DNA of 64,000 nucleotides from Amia ocellicauda (GCF_036373705.1 NC_089857.1:41798784-41862783); one strand, 5' to 3'. Positions 1-13,920 are shown, counted from the first letter of the stretch. Notes: generated by a model not told the origin, from the sequence alone. Numbers and translations: made by a program.

Positions 1-138
1 AATAATCATCACCACAGATTCAGAAAACCACCATGACGATAAAACCAAAAAGAGAAAAATAAATAAAAGGACATACAGGTGTTAAATTACATGATCAAAA
101 CACTTCTCCAGAGAACCAAACACACAGCGAAGTCATAC

Positions 139-3100
139 CTGAAGCGTTCTGAAATCGGAGCTGAATGTATTTTCCAAATCTGCTACTGTTGTCATTCATC
201 ACGGTCTGGGCATTACCGAAAGCCTCCAGAAGAGGATTCACCTGGGAGGAGAAAGAAACGGCATTGTGGTACATTCTGCACATTTCAATAAAAACTACTA
301 ACTAAAAAACAAAAGCAAATGTCATGGTAGCTTTGGTATTTTATAAGATAAATTATATTGTGTGAGTTTCCAGACCACGAAGAAACATTATACAAGGCAA
401 AATTTATATGTATGACATGAAAACTGAAAGTATCTGTTGATCGTTGAAAGACATTCAGTTCGGCTCCTGCTGCAAAACTATTTTGTGTATATCATCATAA
501 GTAGTACAACCAGTCTCCGTATTGCTTGTTAGTTAGGATTAAATTTAAATACAATATATTTTGTATAAACATACACAATGAGGGCCGACATCAAATCGTA
601 CACAAACTTACATTTAACTCTGGCTTTACTGGAAAAACACAGTATGCAAACAATATGTAGTGCATTACGTAAATGTATGATCTTGTGCATGGTAGCACCA
701 GTAAACAGGCTGAGACTTCATCTTGCACCATCAGGACCACAAAAACAAGCCACCACAGTCACCTGCATGGGCAAAACCAGACGTCTGTAGACAAATGAAA
801 TACATTAAACTATAAACTATAGAGAAAACCTGAAGGTCTGTTCCCTGGTTAGTTCCAGATTTCCATGCAAAGCTATTAATAAGCAAATTCCTCTCTCCTT
901 CCTTCCCTGCCACAATAGAGCATTTTAAACTATTCGAAAGGAGCTACGGTCAGAGTACATTGCATGTGTAACTTAATTCCACCTTATTATTTGCAAACTC
1001 TGTTTATGGACAACTATGTATGCTGAATACTGTAGAGACCAGTTTCCTGTGTGAAGATTGAAATCTCCTACTGTTTATGAGGCTTGAGCTTCAGTTATAT
1101 TAAAAACAAGCAACTCTGTGCTGAGGACATTGCCCTCCAGCATCTTTGTCCTTTCCTACTGCTGCTTTTCGGTTGACTTTGTTTACGTGAACAAGCAAGA
1201 TAAAAACAGACATGTTCTAACAAGCTATACACATAAAAACAACTTTAAAAACGAGAACCAATTCAGTGCTTTCAGACTCATCTCTTTGCAGAACACAACG
1301 ATCCTGGTATAACGATACCGATGTTTCTCTGCAAAATCCTTCTTGCTCACATCTCTTAGTAACTCATAACATCAGATGGATTATATGAACCCAGTATGTG
1401 AAACAACAAAGTCACTTCAGGTTCTATTTTCTAATCTAAATTTGATTAAATGTGGTAGAAGTGTGTTTAAAAATTACCCATGCTTTACCAGCGTCACCAT
1501 TTGCTACTTACCATTCGTCTCCGTTTGCTACTTGCTTAGAACAATCCCCTAGCAAAACAACAGAGGTCTTTAATTTAATCTTCTTCTGCATTGCTAACTT
1601 CCTGTGGCTATGCTACAGATGTTGAGGAAACCACAGTTTTCCACATTGACTTATTGAAAACAGTAGAGGTAGCTGACACAGCGTGAAACACAATGCGCGC
1701 GTTAAAGACTTGCTTTCCAGGACAAAAATAAATAAATACAAAATAATAAAATCTCAAGTGAGCAGCTACAGGGTAGTTAATGCACCGCTTGGACTGAAGA
1801 GCGAACTGACAACTATAACGAAGCTCAGTTCAGATGTGGAAGTCCATGCAGTGCGTTGATTAAATCAAACAGTAAGTGCATTTGCCTGCACCCCACCTAC
1901 AAGCTGCTAGTTTGTGTCTAAGAAGCAACATATTTGATTGATGCTTTAGATCACAGCTACCACATTAATTGTTGTACCATGTGCCTAATTCATCAAGCAA
2001 TAAGAAATAAACATTGCTCACACTATTGATTTAATTGTTTATATGTAAATATATCACATGGGGCAGAATATATCTGAGTATGTCATGACTGATGACAATG
2101 AATGGCCAAGAACCAGCAGAGAACTGAAATCTAGGTCAGAAAATCAAAGCCAATGCCAAGTGCTTTTATTTGTATTTGTTGAGGCAAATGTCAGAGATTT
2201 CCCTGGGTTGACCTATTTTAATCACACACTTCTGAATGCTAGAGCAGTCATCTGGCACAGCCTGGAGAAACACAGAACCAACATGAGACGAGGGAAGAGG
2301 AAATGAAAGAAGTAAAAACATTTGCGGCCTGGAAAATATTTTGTTTTCACAGTGATGACGATTTTTTTTTTCTTTTTGTGGTAGAATCTGCTTCACATTA
2401 CTTGCCCCCTTCTTTACTCTTGAACCATAAAAGCAGGATTATTACCACAGACATCTAATGTTTAGCCTTTCCTTTGTGGCAGATTGTAAGTGTTTTTAAT
2501 TAAAGGCTGGTGAAGAATAACAGTAACCTGTGGCATGAACCAGAAACTTTGATAAGTGAGAGGTTCAAATAGCTGTTAAATCTGCTTTCTTCTCCTTATA
2601 GTTTCACAGACAGACAGAAATCAGTATAAAGACTAAAATGAGGCTTAATTTTTACGTTCTCACACGCCGAAGGTAGCACACATTCAGCAAACATTTAAAT
2701 TAGTCTACTTCATCTCTATTTTCACAGTCCTAAGATGTTTGAAATCTTGAGTTTTTCTTCTTGTTCAATTCAAACACCCATACGTTTTATGGTTTTCCAT
2801 CTATCATTATTCCTGTTGTAGCGCCATCAGCTGTTTAGGCAGAGGGCACTTAAAACCAGTCACTGCGTTCTTCTTCTAGGCATTTGAGTCTGCTTGATTA
2901 GTCTTGATAAACTAGTTCACTCCCTATGATCCATGTGTGGTCAATGGGATACTGTAAAGGCATCATATAATGCCAAAGAGATTTATACTGGGAAGACACT
3001 GTTTCAGCTCACACATTCACCCTGCCTCAGTCTGACAGTCATTATTGTATTAGCCCTCGTTAGTCATTGCTCTGAACTGAAGACACATCCATAACCTCGT

Positions 3101-6100
3101 CTTTCTTGTAATATAGCGCCCTGGGCCGGCAGTGCTGTTTGCTCATGTGTAACACACAGCGGATGGGCAACCAACAATGTCAAGGCCGTGTTTCGCAGAG
3201 AGAAATGAAAATAGGTGAGAGATCTCAAGCGTGGAACTCAGGGGTCTTCCCCCAATGGAATAGATACAGAGTTGCGTATTCTAGTCTCGTATTAATTAGC
3301 TTCAAGGCTGCTGCTCATGAACTCGTTTAGAGAAACCAGAACTGCGAATCTTGCTTGTCAATATCTAGTTACCCTCTTTACAATCCAGATTGGGATTTTA
3401 CTCACGCTGTTTGCAGAAGGTTTGTTTGTTTCCTGCAGGAATTGACGAGATGTCCTGTAATATTTCTGAAGTGTTCATGAAAACATAGGATTGTAATTAC
3501 GGGAATGAAGAGCTATTTATTCTCTCATAACGAACCATAGTGAGAAGAGATTTACAGTATAGGGACTGACTGTTTGTACATGTCCTCCTACACAGGAAGT
3601 TAAGTTTATGCATTAGGCTGACATAAGGCCTAGGCCTGAAGACCCCCAGAGGTTTAATATCCTGTCATCCTAGAGGAGTTTCTGTTTTTCAATCGTGCCC
3701 AATGGTTTATTTCTACACCTTGTATTAATTGTTATAATACAGCTAGGTCCATAAAAATTTGAACAGTGACACATCATTTTGACTATATATGCCACCACAA
3801 TGGATTTGAAAGGAAACAATGATTTAATTTGAGGGTAGTTACATCCAAATTGGGTGAACAGTGTAGGAGTTACATGCATTTTTATATGTTGTCCCCCTAT
3901 TTTAGGGGCTCAAAAGTATTTGGACAAACTAACATAATCATAAATTAAATTATGCATTCCAATACTTGGAACCCATAGACATCACCAGATGCTGGTTTCT
4001 TCCCTGGTGATGCTCTGCCAGGCCTGTACTGTCCAGATATTTATGTTCCTAACTGTATATGAAGCGCTCTGTGTCTACCATGGGCAAAAGGGCTGAAATC
4101 CTGAGAGATCCCTGCAGTGTTGGTTTTTTACAAAAGATTAACCATCTTCAGCTGATCCTATTTTTTTTTTAAATCACCTCAGACAAACCAAGGTGTGTAA
4201 AATCTCATCAAAACTACTTAATTTAAGAAGAGGGTGGAAAAGGGAGGTTTTTGTTGAGAATGACTGTCTTTTTTTATTTTTTATTGCCGTGTGCGTAATT
4301 AGTGCCGGTGAAGTCTGAGCCCATCTCGTAGAACAGGTTTAGGGAGACTTATTGACGCGGCTGAGAAGCTGACAACGATCTCTGACATGTGGAAATACCC
4401 AACACTGACTCTGCAAAATCACTGGCAGGTGCCTTCCTTATTGTGTATAGTATTTCACCAAGTGCTCTAATGTCATTTCAATAACAGCATGCCTCCTCCT
4501 CGCTCAGTGTTGTCGCACTACTGCCTTCACGCTCGGAAAGACAAGTTAATCACTTGAGCCGACACCTGGAGAAATACGCAAAAGCAAACACGTACCTGTG
4601 TCAATATGAAATACGCCGCCTAAACTGCTTGATATGCACCGTTGGACCTCAGCTGACATTCGCATAAATAACCCTGTAATCATAATGCACGTTTAGGTGG
4701 GCCCATTGTAAGCGTGCTACATAATGGGACTCTCTGTCCAAGAGATACTTATTGTTAGCTCTACAGTGTACAGCGTGGGACAGCAGCACTAAATAGCCCG
4801 CTGAAATCACACATTTTGTCCGGGCTTTCAAAGAAACACATTCTCCATAGAAAGGATGTAACAAAAGGTCTAGTCCCCCCGGGCTTTCACACAGCAAAAA
4901 CTGCCTCTGCTTTGTGAGGGATCTGCATCCACAGCATCTGACCTCCTGTGTCTACGGGTGCATGAACTGCAAAGGCAAAATGCAATGCTGTCCTCGTGAA
5001 TTTTGAACTTCAACCTTCGAGCTCCTCAGAAAACATGGCCAAAATGTTAAAAGGGGCTGCATGTTACCAGCAGATGAAACTTCAGCCCAATTAAGGTTAA
5101 AGTAACTCAACACCTTGGCTGCATTAATGCTCTCGAGTCTGGGGAAGTGGAAATGGGAGGTTTTATTTCTCTATTAGAAAAATTATTTGATTCAGGGATC
5201 AGAAGGGAGCCCCGGTCAACTAAGTCACTATGAATACTATTTGAATGGAAAATAGAGGTGTTGACAACAGATTGGCCAAGGTCCACACACTTGTATCAAC
5301 ACTGACACTATTCTCTTAAAGATGTGAAAGAAAGCACAACTTTCTTTTCCTGTCAGCGATTGCCCGACAGTGACAGTGAACATGAGAGAGACTACTACAG
5401 AACCACAGGCTCCGTTTATAATAGACCGTTCATTCCTGTTAGATTTGGATGCTGAAAAGATGTTCAACTGTTTTCTGTGACGCAGCACTCGGTCCCCTTT
5501 AGCACCCATTTACCAGACCTCCCAGTCTAACCATTTCTGCACAACCAGCTTTCTGTTAATTGGTTAATTAAGGGGTAATTCAATGCTAAAAGGAAGTGCT
5601 TGTATCCAAGATCTACACGAGATTGTAGCCCAAAGGGACTATCTTTACATGTTCTTGATTATAGTACATATCACACTCCAGCTGAAAGCTGAAATCAGAA
5701 GTACATTTGTAGAGTAAAAGGCCCTTGTGATGAAACTCTGCATTTTGAGTAGCCTGTATAAGCATGGATTGCTTCCAGGTCAGAGGGGTTAAAGGGAGCA
5801 CTTCACAGTATAAATAGCTTTTCTACCAGATAAACTAATTGTTTCCTTCGTCAAATCTTTCTTGACTAAGTGACTTTCTACCCTAGACTGGGTGTGTCAG
5901 TCAACTCCTAATCCACTCGATCAGGGCGTATGCAGGAAACAATCAAGGCCGAGCAGACAGGAATACATGACATGGCTTTACGGGTCCATGTCTGGTGAAC
6001 GGTAGGAGCAGAGAAACAGAATTAGTGGTGGTTAAAAGGTAACTTTAATCATTATGATTTAAGAAACACAAAACATAAAACCGGAGGATTATAACTTATA

Positions 6101-9100
6101 AAACTGGACGAACAGCCCCAGTATAAACCATTTTGTTTCCTCCACACTGACCTGTAGGATCTGTTGCTCCAGTTGTGAGTTGGCTTTACAAAGCTCCATG
6201 ATCTGTCTCAGTAGTAGTTTGGTGCTCTCTGTCTTCCCAGCACCACTCTCTCCGCTGAGGAACCGGGGAGGGGAAGACAAACAACAAGAGCCATGAGCAG
6301 CAGCTGACGACAAGAGCCTCGACCACATCAAAACTTTCAACCACTTCACAAGTTACAAACTTGTACCCAACGGTGGTATGTTATATTGTGAGAGGAAACT
6401 TTCTGATACTTAAAGTGATAAAAACACGACTGGGTTCAAATTTGTCATTTGTTCTTCACCAGTAGGTCAAGGCTTTAATTTGGTCTTGGCCCCGGCTTTG
6501 TTTAACACTAGTATGGAGACTATGCATGAATCAGAGCAGTCACAGGAACCAAACGGTAACAACATTAGAAATGACTAGTGACTTTCTGTCAGAAGTAGAA
6601 TTGCATGAATAATAATCGTAATGGCTCAGAAAGCTCCATGGGACATTGCACAGACACATTCAAATTGACTGTAAAGAAATCAAGCCTTCCCCACATCTTT
6701 TACATGCCCATAGTGCCTCCTGCATGCCTGCAAAGATTTAAAAGCAAATGTATGGTTTTGCATAACTTGCAAATGTATAAAATGTTAGGATTATACACTC
6801 AACCCTTAGAACCCTTGCTTGTCCTTAAATGCTTTTTGTGTTTCTTTTGAAGGCAAAAACATATACATAGAAGACCTTATCCAAATGTCAGGGATCATCG
6901 GTATACTTTCACTTTCTATTCGGACAAGCAGGGTATAAAATTGTTATATGGTAAGAAAATAATAAACAGTGACTTGCAAAGCTTCAAGCATCCTGTGTCT
7001 TGCTTTCCCAAGTCAAGGTTAACAGTTGAAATGTGAGAACTGCTCCCCACGTGCATCAATGAGCCTTGGCCGCCCATGACCCTGTCGCCGGTTCACCACT
7101 TTTCCTTCCTTGGACACTTTTGATAGGTACTGACCACTGCAGACCGGGAACACCCCACAAGAGCTGCAGTTTTGGAGATGCTCTGACCCAGTCGTCTAGC
7201 CATCACAAGTTGGCCCGTGTCAAAGTCGCTCAGATCCTTACGCTTGCCCATTTTTTCTGCTTCTAACACATCAACTTTGAGGACAAAATGTTCACTTGCT
7301 GCCTAATATATCCCACCCACTGACAGGTGCCATGATAACGAGATTATCAGTGTTATTCACTTCACCTGTCAGTGGTCATAATGTTATGGCTGATCGGTGT
7401 ATATCCACATTCGCTTATATTCTTAGTGTGTAATTCAAACATTTAATAACTGTATTATATAATTTATTCATTTCCAATGCTTTAAAAAAAAAATTAATAT
7501 AGGCCTAGTGAGTGTAACATTCAAGATTTCATGCACCGTTTGCACGAAATAAACTGTTTGTAAAATAAACATGCAACTTTATAAGCAGTTGCATCTCCCA
7601 ATTAAGGACCTCAAAACTACTCATTTACTAACATCAACACAAATTCTTCGACAGTAACACACCACCGACACACATTTGCTTCCTCCTCTTCATTACTTCT
7701 CCCACCTTACTTACTAAGATGGTGATTGGCCAAATCAAAAATAACTGATAAGTGTCTTCTGCAAGTGATTGGCCACAAAGATTGACAAGCATTTCCTGCA
7801 AAGTGATTGGCTGCATAAAAAAAAAAAAAAGTTACCCCAGCTTTACATACATTTGCATAAAAATTACAAACTCGATACTCGCGATAAGCCTTTTGAATTT
7901 CGCCCAAAATAATACATTGAGTATAAAAAAAAATTGATATATCGCCCAGCCCTAGCAGAAGCTATTGCTTATTTTTATAATAATCAGATTAATCAGAATT
8001 TTAGTTTTGTCTGAAAAAGCTTCAGTGCCATTCCAATTATACCCACCACTCTACTGTGAAATGACCACAGGCGTGCGTTAGATTAACTCTGGCTAGATTG
8101 GGCAGAGTATTGAATCGGTGATGGGCTACAGGAAGAGCATCTATATTCTGTCAGTGAAGTAACAGACACTAGGCAATAGTTTGTATACAACTGTGTGTCA
8201 GGTATCAAAGCCTGCATCAGCAAACTCAACCGTATTTCTTGAAAATATAGATCACGTGATACAGAAACTAGAAAATGTGTGATATTATAAAAGTATAAAG
8301 TAAATTGTACACATAAAATAAATATACTGAATAGATTAAACATTTGATATATGAAACCAGCACCACTAGATATGCCTTCTTGCGAGATTACTTCTGAAAA
8401 GTGAAAAGTGCCCACATTGATGCTGTACTGTGGGTGGCTTGTGGTCGCTGGAATATCCTGCCAAACACTTTTCAAGCCTTTTTTTGTTAATTACCAGTTT
8501 TAACAGGATTTATATTCCAAACCTGCTAATTGCTCACATTGTCACAGTCCTCTTTTGTTGGCCGCTTACAACGCCCCCCCCTCCCAGTGCCATTCACTCA
8601 CTGGGACAAACAGACCCATTCCAATGAGAGACACCTGTAATACGTTTATTCAGTGCAACTTGGGATCACAGAGAAGCCGCATGAGGGACAGGAGGAATGA
8701 TGTGACTCAAGTCAATTCACATACCAATGTGCCACACTACACTGGGAGGGAAAATAGTAAAAAGTGATGTAAAGAGATCCGATAATTAAGGCCTTGCTGG
8801 TGTATTTATAGCCATGACGTTACTTACTGCATGTTTTGAGGTTCTTTAATAAAAGAGCAAAGAATGCAGTAGGACACGTCAGTCATGTTATGTTACGATG
8901 ATGCGTTATGTCAGAAATTGAGGAAATATCCCACATCACACGGTCGCCGCGTTCGAGAACCTCTCTTTGCAAAGGCACTCACTCAATCCACACTCTCACT
9001 TTCGGCTCCATTTCCGCCTCGCCCCGTGTGATTTTGCCTCTCACTGTCTGCCAAGGAAACATCCCAGAACTACAGACAAAGGGCCACTGAGGCGTGTGTA

Positions 9101-10637
9101 ACTCAATACAACGCCCGTGACGTGATGGTATTACAATTATGTTTCTTATGAACTGCTGAAATATCACTATATTCCACATTGAAATGTCACACTATCGGGA
9201 GCGGGAGAGGCTTTAAAATCCTCTGGCTGCAGCGTATTTCTAGCTGGTCTTTGCTTATAGCCAAGTCCTGGCACTTCTCTCATACTAAAGCCAAGAATGC
9301 ATGAATAGAAAGAAAGAGGACAAAACAAGGTTCCTACTTTTCATTTTACATGTCCAGCTTTCCCAGATTTAAATATACTTCAAAAACACTAAGGATATAC
9401 AAACAAACATATAATAATAAAGTATAGTATTTTCATTCCCACAATGATCAGAACACAAGGCACGGAGACTCTTGTACTCATATATTGTAAACGTGAAGTT
9501 ACAAACAGAGAAAAGGGGTGTAGGCTCACATTTAATGAATAAAGTAAACATATACCTTAGGTAAGATAGATAACCATTTTCTTATCATTTTCTGAATGTA
9601 ACTGTGAAAGTTAGAATGTAAATACATAATAACACATGCTAGAAAGAGAGAGACGATTACTGAAACAGATCAGGCACACAGGTTTATTTTCAGGTGGCCA
9701 TTTCTACTAGAGCTGCGTTGCAAGTGTTTATTGTTTATCGTTTCGTGCACATCAAAGTCTGATAACCACAGCCCTGCTCCTTAACCCACATTACGTGTCA
9801 CTCAAATACCATAAACAAAGAACGCAACAGGTGTGGCCGATTAAATGATGTCAGACCCAGAGATCAGACTACATCCAAAAGGAGCATGACTGGATTACCC
9901 CGAATCAAGTTGAGCAATGATAGCAGAGTTCAAGTCACAGAGTCAGTGTGCAGCTACTGTGTTTTATAATCCACATGAGGCAGCTGTTGCAATGTGCTAC
10001 ACATTAGAGGCGTTTCTGGAAAATGGTGACTGTACTGCAGATGCTGCCAGACGGACAACCCGAGAAGGAAAGTTGCAATAAATGACACAGAAGAGTCAGC
10101 AGAAACAGGGATGTGAAAGGGCACTGGATGTAGTTATACGTACTTCCAATCCTACATTTTATTTACCAGCAAAGACCTTTGAAACTATCTGGAATGCAGC
10201 ACCCATATTTGATAGTTATTTTATTTTATTTTTTAAAGATGTGTTCTCATATCCTCCATTCCAAAAAACATAATTATTCAAAAATAAAAAACAGCATTGA
10301 GAGACTTTAAAGGTTAATGATGAAGAAAGTGGCATACCAAGGGCAGAAACAGCGTGCCCTCTCTCTGTGGGTAAACCACGTATGCTGGACCACAGCAACG
10401 TGCGTAATTAAATGCCACACCTAATGCGTCTTACGGTGCCTAACTGTGTTCAAAGCGATGCCACTTTTAAAACTTGCCGTAAGCAGAAACCGAGACATGC
10501 AGGTTCTGAATTGATGACATGCATACCTGAAAAGCCCGCTGGCTACAAACTGCATTGGACCCATTCCAGGCAGTCACCTGGTTGTAAATCTGCATAAGCC
10601 ATGCATGAGTGACTTGTGTGCTGTACGGTGTTTCTGT

Positions 10638-10722
<85 letters not shown>

Positions 10723-13494
10723 ATGCGCTGTGTTGACCCAGAGCAGTGGCTGTGTATCAAACTCCAGCCAGTATCCTCACCTGATCACAATGCACTGGTT
10801 CCTGGGCCCAGTGGCCAGCCGGCCGAGCAAGGACTGGTAAGCTCGGTCAGCCACAGCAAAAATGTGGGGAGGTAGAGATTTCTTTTCATGGCATTTATAT
10901 TTTTCAGATACCTGAATACAAAACAGACACATGTGTTAGCTGCTGTAGAGCCATGCAGTAATATAATTTTGTCCTGTTTAAAATTGCCTATTTAAAAAAA
11001 AAATTACGTCCCCAGTATAATTGTCAAAAAACTGATGAAAGCTGTCTATCATTGTTCAGCTTCAGTTAATTTTCCCTGTAATCAATTACTTTGAAGGTTA
11101 CTTACCGGTTTTTCATAGATTGGCAGGTATTTAAATGGATTAATTGCTATCAGAATATCGCCAATATACGTCTGCAAAAAAATGAAATGGGTAGAGACAT
11201 TTTAGCTGGAGGTCAAAGATACTCTTTCCATTTACAATTTTTGGAGTAACCTTTACAAATATCACATAATCTGTCAAAGTACTCCTTTCACATTAAGTTA
11301 CACTGGCTTTTCATCTAAAATATATGTTGTAACAGTGATAATATACCAAAGGAAATTTTAAATTCAGTATAACACTGAATTACAATGCTATACAACATTT
11401 GCAAAAATCACAACTGACAAATGAAAGGAAACAATACAAATAAGAACAAATCGAAACAATAAGAAGCGTCATCTCCTAATGACAGTGTTTGCATTTAATT
11501 TACTACTGAAAATGATAAATGCTATTCTATGCACTGCAAAAAATAAATAAATAGAAGACATGTTTTGCAAGAAAATGACTCATATCAGATCTAGCTAAAC
11601 TACTTATCATTCAAATGCAATAGTTTCTCAGAATCTAAGAGACCAGTAACTCTATGTATGCAAAATAAAGACATCAACGCTCTGCTAGGGTAGCCTCAAG
11701 CATTTACCACATTCACGTATTCTTGAAAGACAATTTGCCATTATCCTGCCATGAACGGCTTTGCTTGAAAACAAATGGCCCAAACATTAGCTAGACTAGA
11801 CGCCTAAGCATCTTAATAAGGACAGTGTTGACAATAGGGAGTTGAAAATGTCTCGTACAACATGTTGTCAAATTTATTTTTAAATGTATACACAAAGTAT
11901 ATATATTGGGTGATTCCAGGAAGAGGCCTGTAATCCATACACAAGGATGTATTAAGTAATTGAAATTGTTCAATAAAGATCCATTTAAATGAATGTATCA
12001 TACAAAGCTTAATGTCCTCCTCCAAGTAATAAATAAACTGATGGATGTTTTAAAAATGTCAGTTTTTAGTTGGACCCCCTGAAACGAGGGATGTATCTGA
12101 TGAAGAAAGCGGGCAAAAGAACAAGACTCTTGTCATATCTAACGTGTTGTAGACCACCTTCTGACTTCTGCCAAGTTTGTAAAGCTGATCAAATCTAATC
12201 AGAAGTATAAAATAGTCTCTTCATCTCATATTGACAAAAGTACGAGTCATTGTAGTGGTAATAATGGATTTTGTTCCAATTTCCTGATGTTGAATAAAGA
12301 GATCCTTTGTTTTCCACATGCACTGCAAGAATTCCTTTTGTGTTCTTCTTTTTGTTTTCTGGTAAATCTGAACTGTTCCTGTTCATTTTAGGTCTGGCTA
12401 GTTAAGGCATGCTGGAACGCATCCGTAAAGCTGCTCCAGTCCTAGACACATATTTGTGAAGTACAAACATGCAGAAACACACCTGCCTTTTTGGAAGTTA
12501 TAAGAAGTTCAAACTGTTAAACTATTCCAACATATAAAGACAATCATGTTTCCCCGGCTAACATTTGTGTTTGTTTTTCAGTAAAACTACATGTATTGAA
12601 AAGATCTAATAAACCAGCTACTGTGACTACAAAGCACAATACTACTAATAATAAATAAAGTAAATTAAATACCATAGCCATCTTGGTAACCTGTATTTGT
12701 TTAAGTGAACCGCATAATAGAATAATTATATTTGGTCAGGGTTATAGGCAAAGTTTAAGATTGCTATCAATATCAGGCCTACTAGTGTATATAATCAATT
12801 CAGCCATAACAGCTGACAATGCATTCACAATAAATGCATGAATACTTCTACTTATTATAGATTATACATCAACATACTTTGTATTATGATTTCTCTTTGT
12901 TTTTCAAATGTGTAAAACATGCATATGCCTTTGGAAGATCATATACACAGTGACAAAGCATCCAGACCAGCATAAACCTGAAGGAGTCCCCAACACAGCA
13001 GAGAGCACCTCTGGGAGACTCTGAACTCAATACAGGCAGATATGGTGGAGAGCTCGACACAGTTCCTGCCCTTCAGATGTGTGGGGAACCCAAGCTCACA
13101 AACAGCCCAGCTGGCACCGCATCTAACCACCCCATGAGGTCAGCCTCTGGTCACAGATGGAGCCTCAACAGTCAGCTCCCACCCAGCCCCGCTCCCCGTG
13201 CAGATGGTCGGCGGGTCTCGGTGTGGATGACCAGGACACAGCTTTACACGCACACACATCTTTTGCAATGTCTTTATGATCAGTAGAAACACTTCTCTAT
13301 TGCTGTGTGTTCAGTGGAGGGCCACAGTGGCAAACTCCCCGCTTACTGACTCCATATCTCTACACACAACCCTGCGCAGATGCTGCACTCACATAGATGC
13401 GGTCGTGCTGGAAGCGCCGGCCGAGAGACTCCAACAGGCGCGCCTCGTCCAGGTCGCTGAGCGCCGCCAGGTCCTCCTGCAGAGCCGCTGCCAT
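139..13494 (-). CDS. Unconventional myosin heavy chain, N-terminal part of motor domain (5 exons, runs off the left edge)
   Basis: Actin-based ATPase motor of the cytoskeleton. Coding exons on the minus strand, all with GT-AG borders and matching phases: 13494-13393, 11171-11106, 10911-10781, 6254-6152 and 241-139. Together they encode the first ~168 residues and the gene continues beyond position 1. Visible motor motifs: a [15 protein letters not shown] segment (residues ~39-53), the P-loop GESGAGKT (101-108), and switch I with [10 protein letters not shown] (150-159). There is no N-terminal SH3-like domain and no kinase domain before the motor; the ATG at 13494 opens almost directly into it (A at -3, G at +4). 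The ISG of the P-loop is split by a 4.5-kb intron. The motor shows features shared with classes III and IX, but I cannot assign a class; a non-mammalian class such as XXXV is possible. Myosin identity is certain, the class is not. Confidence 0.9.
242..6151 (-). other. Myosin intron 4 (5.9 kb)
   Basis: AT-rich intronic sequence between the P-loop exon and the switch I exon. It holds a degenerate Tc1-like remnant (about 3743-4035). I see no further exon or RNA gene; short open frames here lack any recognisable domain or consistent splice context. Confidence 0.7.
3743..4035. mobile_element. Degenerate Tc1/mariner-like terminal fragment
   Basis: Begins with ctaggtccataaaaatttg and includes gccaccacaatggatttgaa, gggtgaacagtgtaggag and gatgctctgccaggcctgtac. 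I recognise these as the end region of a widespread fish Tc1-like family. No coding potential survives and the other terminus is not visible, so this is a truncated non-autonomous relic inside myosin intron 4. The right boundary is approximate. Confidence 0.6.
7042..7401 (-). pseudogene. 5' fragment of a Tc1-like transposon with transposase N-terminus remnant
   Basis: On the minus strand the terminus (tacaccgatcagccataac) is followed by an untranslated leader. The start of a Tc1-like transposase follows, with a [10 protein letters not shown]-like opening and then a helix-turn-helix region (recognisable as [15 protein letters not shown] in sense). The sequence stops abruptly near 7042, before the catalytic domain, so the element is 5'-only and dead. 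It lies in myosin intron 3 in the same orientation as the gene. Confidence 0.7.
7640..7957. mobile_element. Probable hAT-type MITE terminal remnant
   Basis: Ends in atatatcgcccagccctag, a terminal sequence shared by many fish hAT non-autonomous elements (CAGGGCTGGGCGATAT in reverse). The same end recurs near 23800. The matching left end was not found. Three spaced copies of gtgattggc/ggtgattggcc lie inside at 7722-7812. The left limit is uncertain. Confidence 0.45.
10641..10720. repeat. (TG)40 microsatellite
   Basis: An uninterrupted run of TG dinucleotides of about 80 bp in myosin intron 3, starting about 60 bp beyond the exon 3 donor in the gene's direction. It creates long spurious Val/Cys and Thr/His open frames on both strands, which are not genes. 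Confidence 0.97.
13393..13494 (-). CDS. Myosin coding exon 1 (start codon)
   Basis: Thirty-four codons from ATG at 13494 to the donor GT at 13392-13391, ending in phase 0. The peptide ends with RRFQHDRIY and joins directly to [12 protein letters not shown] of the next exon, which is the normal myosin core sequence. No fitting exon was seen further upstream, and the region upstream is a CpG-rich, promoter-like sequence, so this ATG is the likely start. Confidence 0.85.
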
Positions 13495-13529
13495 TCTCCT
13501 TCCTCTCAATGGATACGACTGAAGTGAGA

Positions 13530-13561
13530 ACTATGATGATGATGATGATGATGATGATGAA
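13530..13561 (-). repeat. (ATG/CAT)n trinucleotide repeat in the putative myosin 5' UTR
   Basis: About ten tandem copies of GAT/ATG on the plus strand, read as CAT/ATC in the gene's sense. The repeat sits 36 bp upstream of the myosin start codon, so it is probably transcribed in the 5' UTR. In the gene's orientation the array adds no upstream ATG. Confidence 0.85.
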
Positions 13562-13749
13562 GCTGCCCGCCCTCCACTGTAACAAGTTTCACAGCTGAAA
13601 TATACACCAGTCTGTGTCCTCCTCTGCGCTGTGGTTAGAAAGCAATGCCTCCTTTGACTCGGCGCTTCCTGCCTGCAAAACTACACGCAAATGGCCATTA
13701 AGTTTCCATCCCGTAGACGCGTTACAATGTGTGTGTGATCAAAGCCGAC

Positions 13750-13880
13750 CTAATCAATAAACACATCAATAAACACAGCGCCGTCGCCGCGGTGCGGAAA
13801 CTCCGTCTGCAGCTCCGGCGTCAGTCGCGCTGACCGAGAGAAAGAGCCCGACCCCTCCGCCGCGCAGCGCCTTAAGGTGG
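13750..13880 (-). promoter_or_regulatory. CpG-rich putative promoter and 5' leader of the myosin gene
   Basis: A short block dense in CG dinucleotides (GCCGTCGCCGCGG, CTCCGCCGCGCAGCGCC and others) lies about 250-380 bp upstream of the myosin ATG. The surrounding DNA is AT-rich and CG-poor. CpG islands commonly mark vertebrate promoters; the exact transcription start is not visible. Confidence 0.5.
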
Positions 13881-13920
13881 AAGTGTGGAGATACAGAGCA
13901 TATGGGTATGTGACCAGTCA

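Noticed and set aside
8083-8475. 130-codon open frame on the minus strand
   Set aside because: Low-complexity, hydrophobic, no family resemblance, and inside a myosin intron.
10467-10875. Open frames of poly-Val/Cys and poly-Thr/His around 10.6-10.8 kb
   Set aside because: Produced entirely by the (TG)40 microsatellite; no flanking domain or splice logic.
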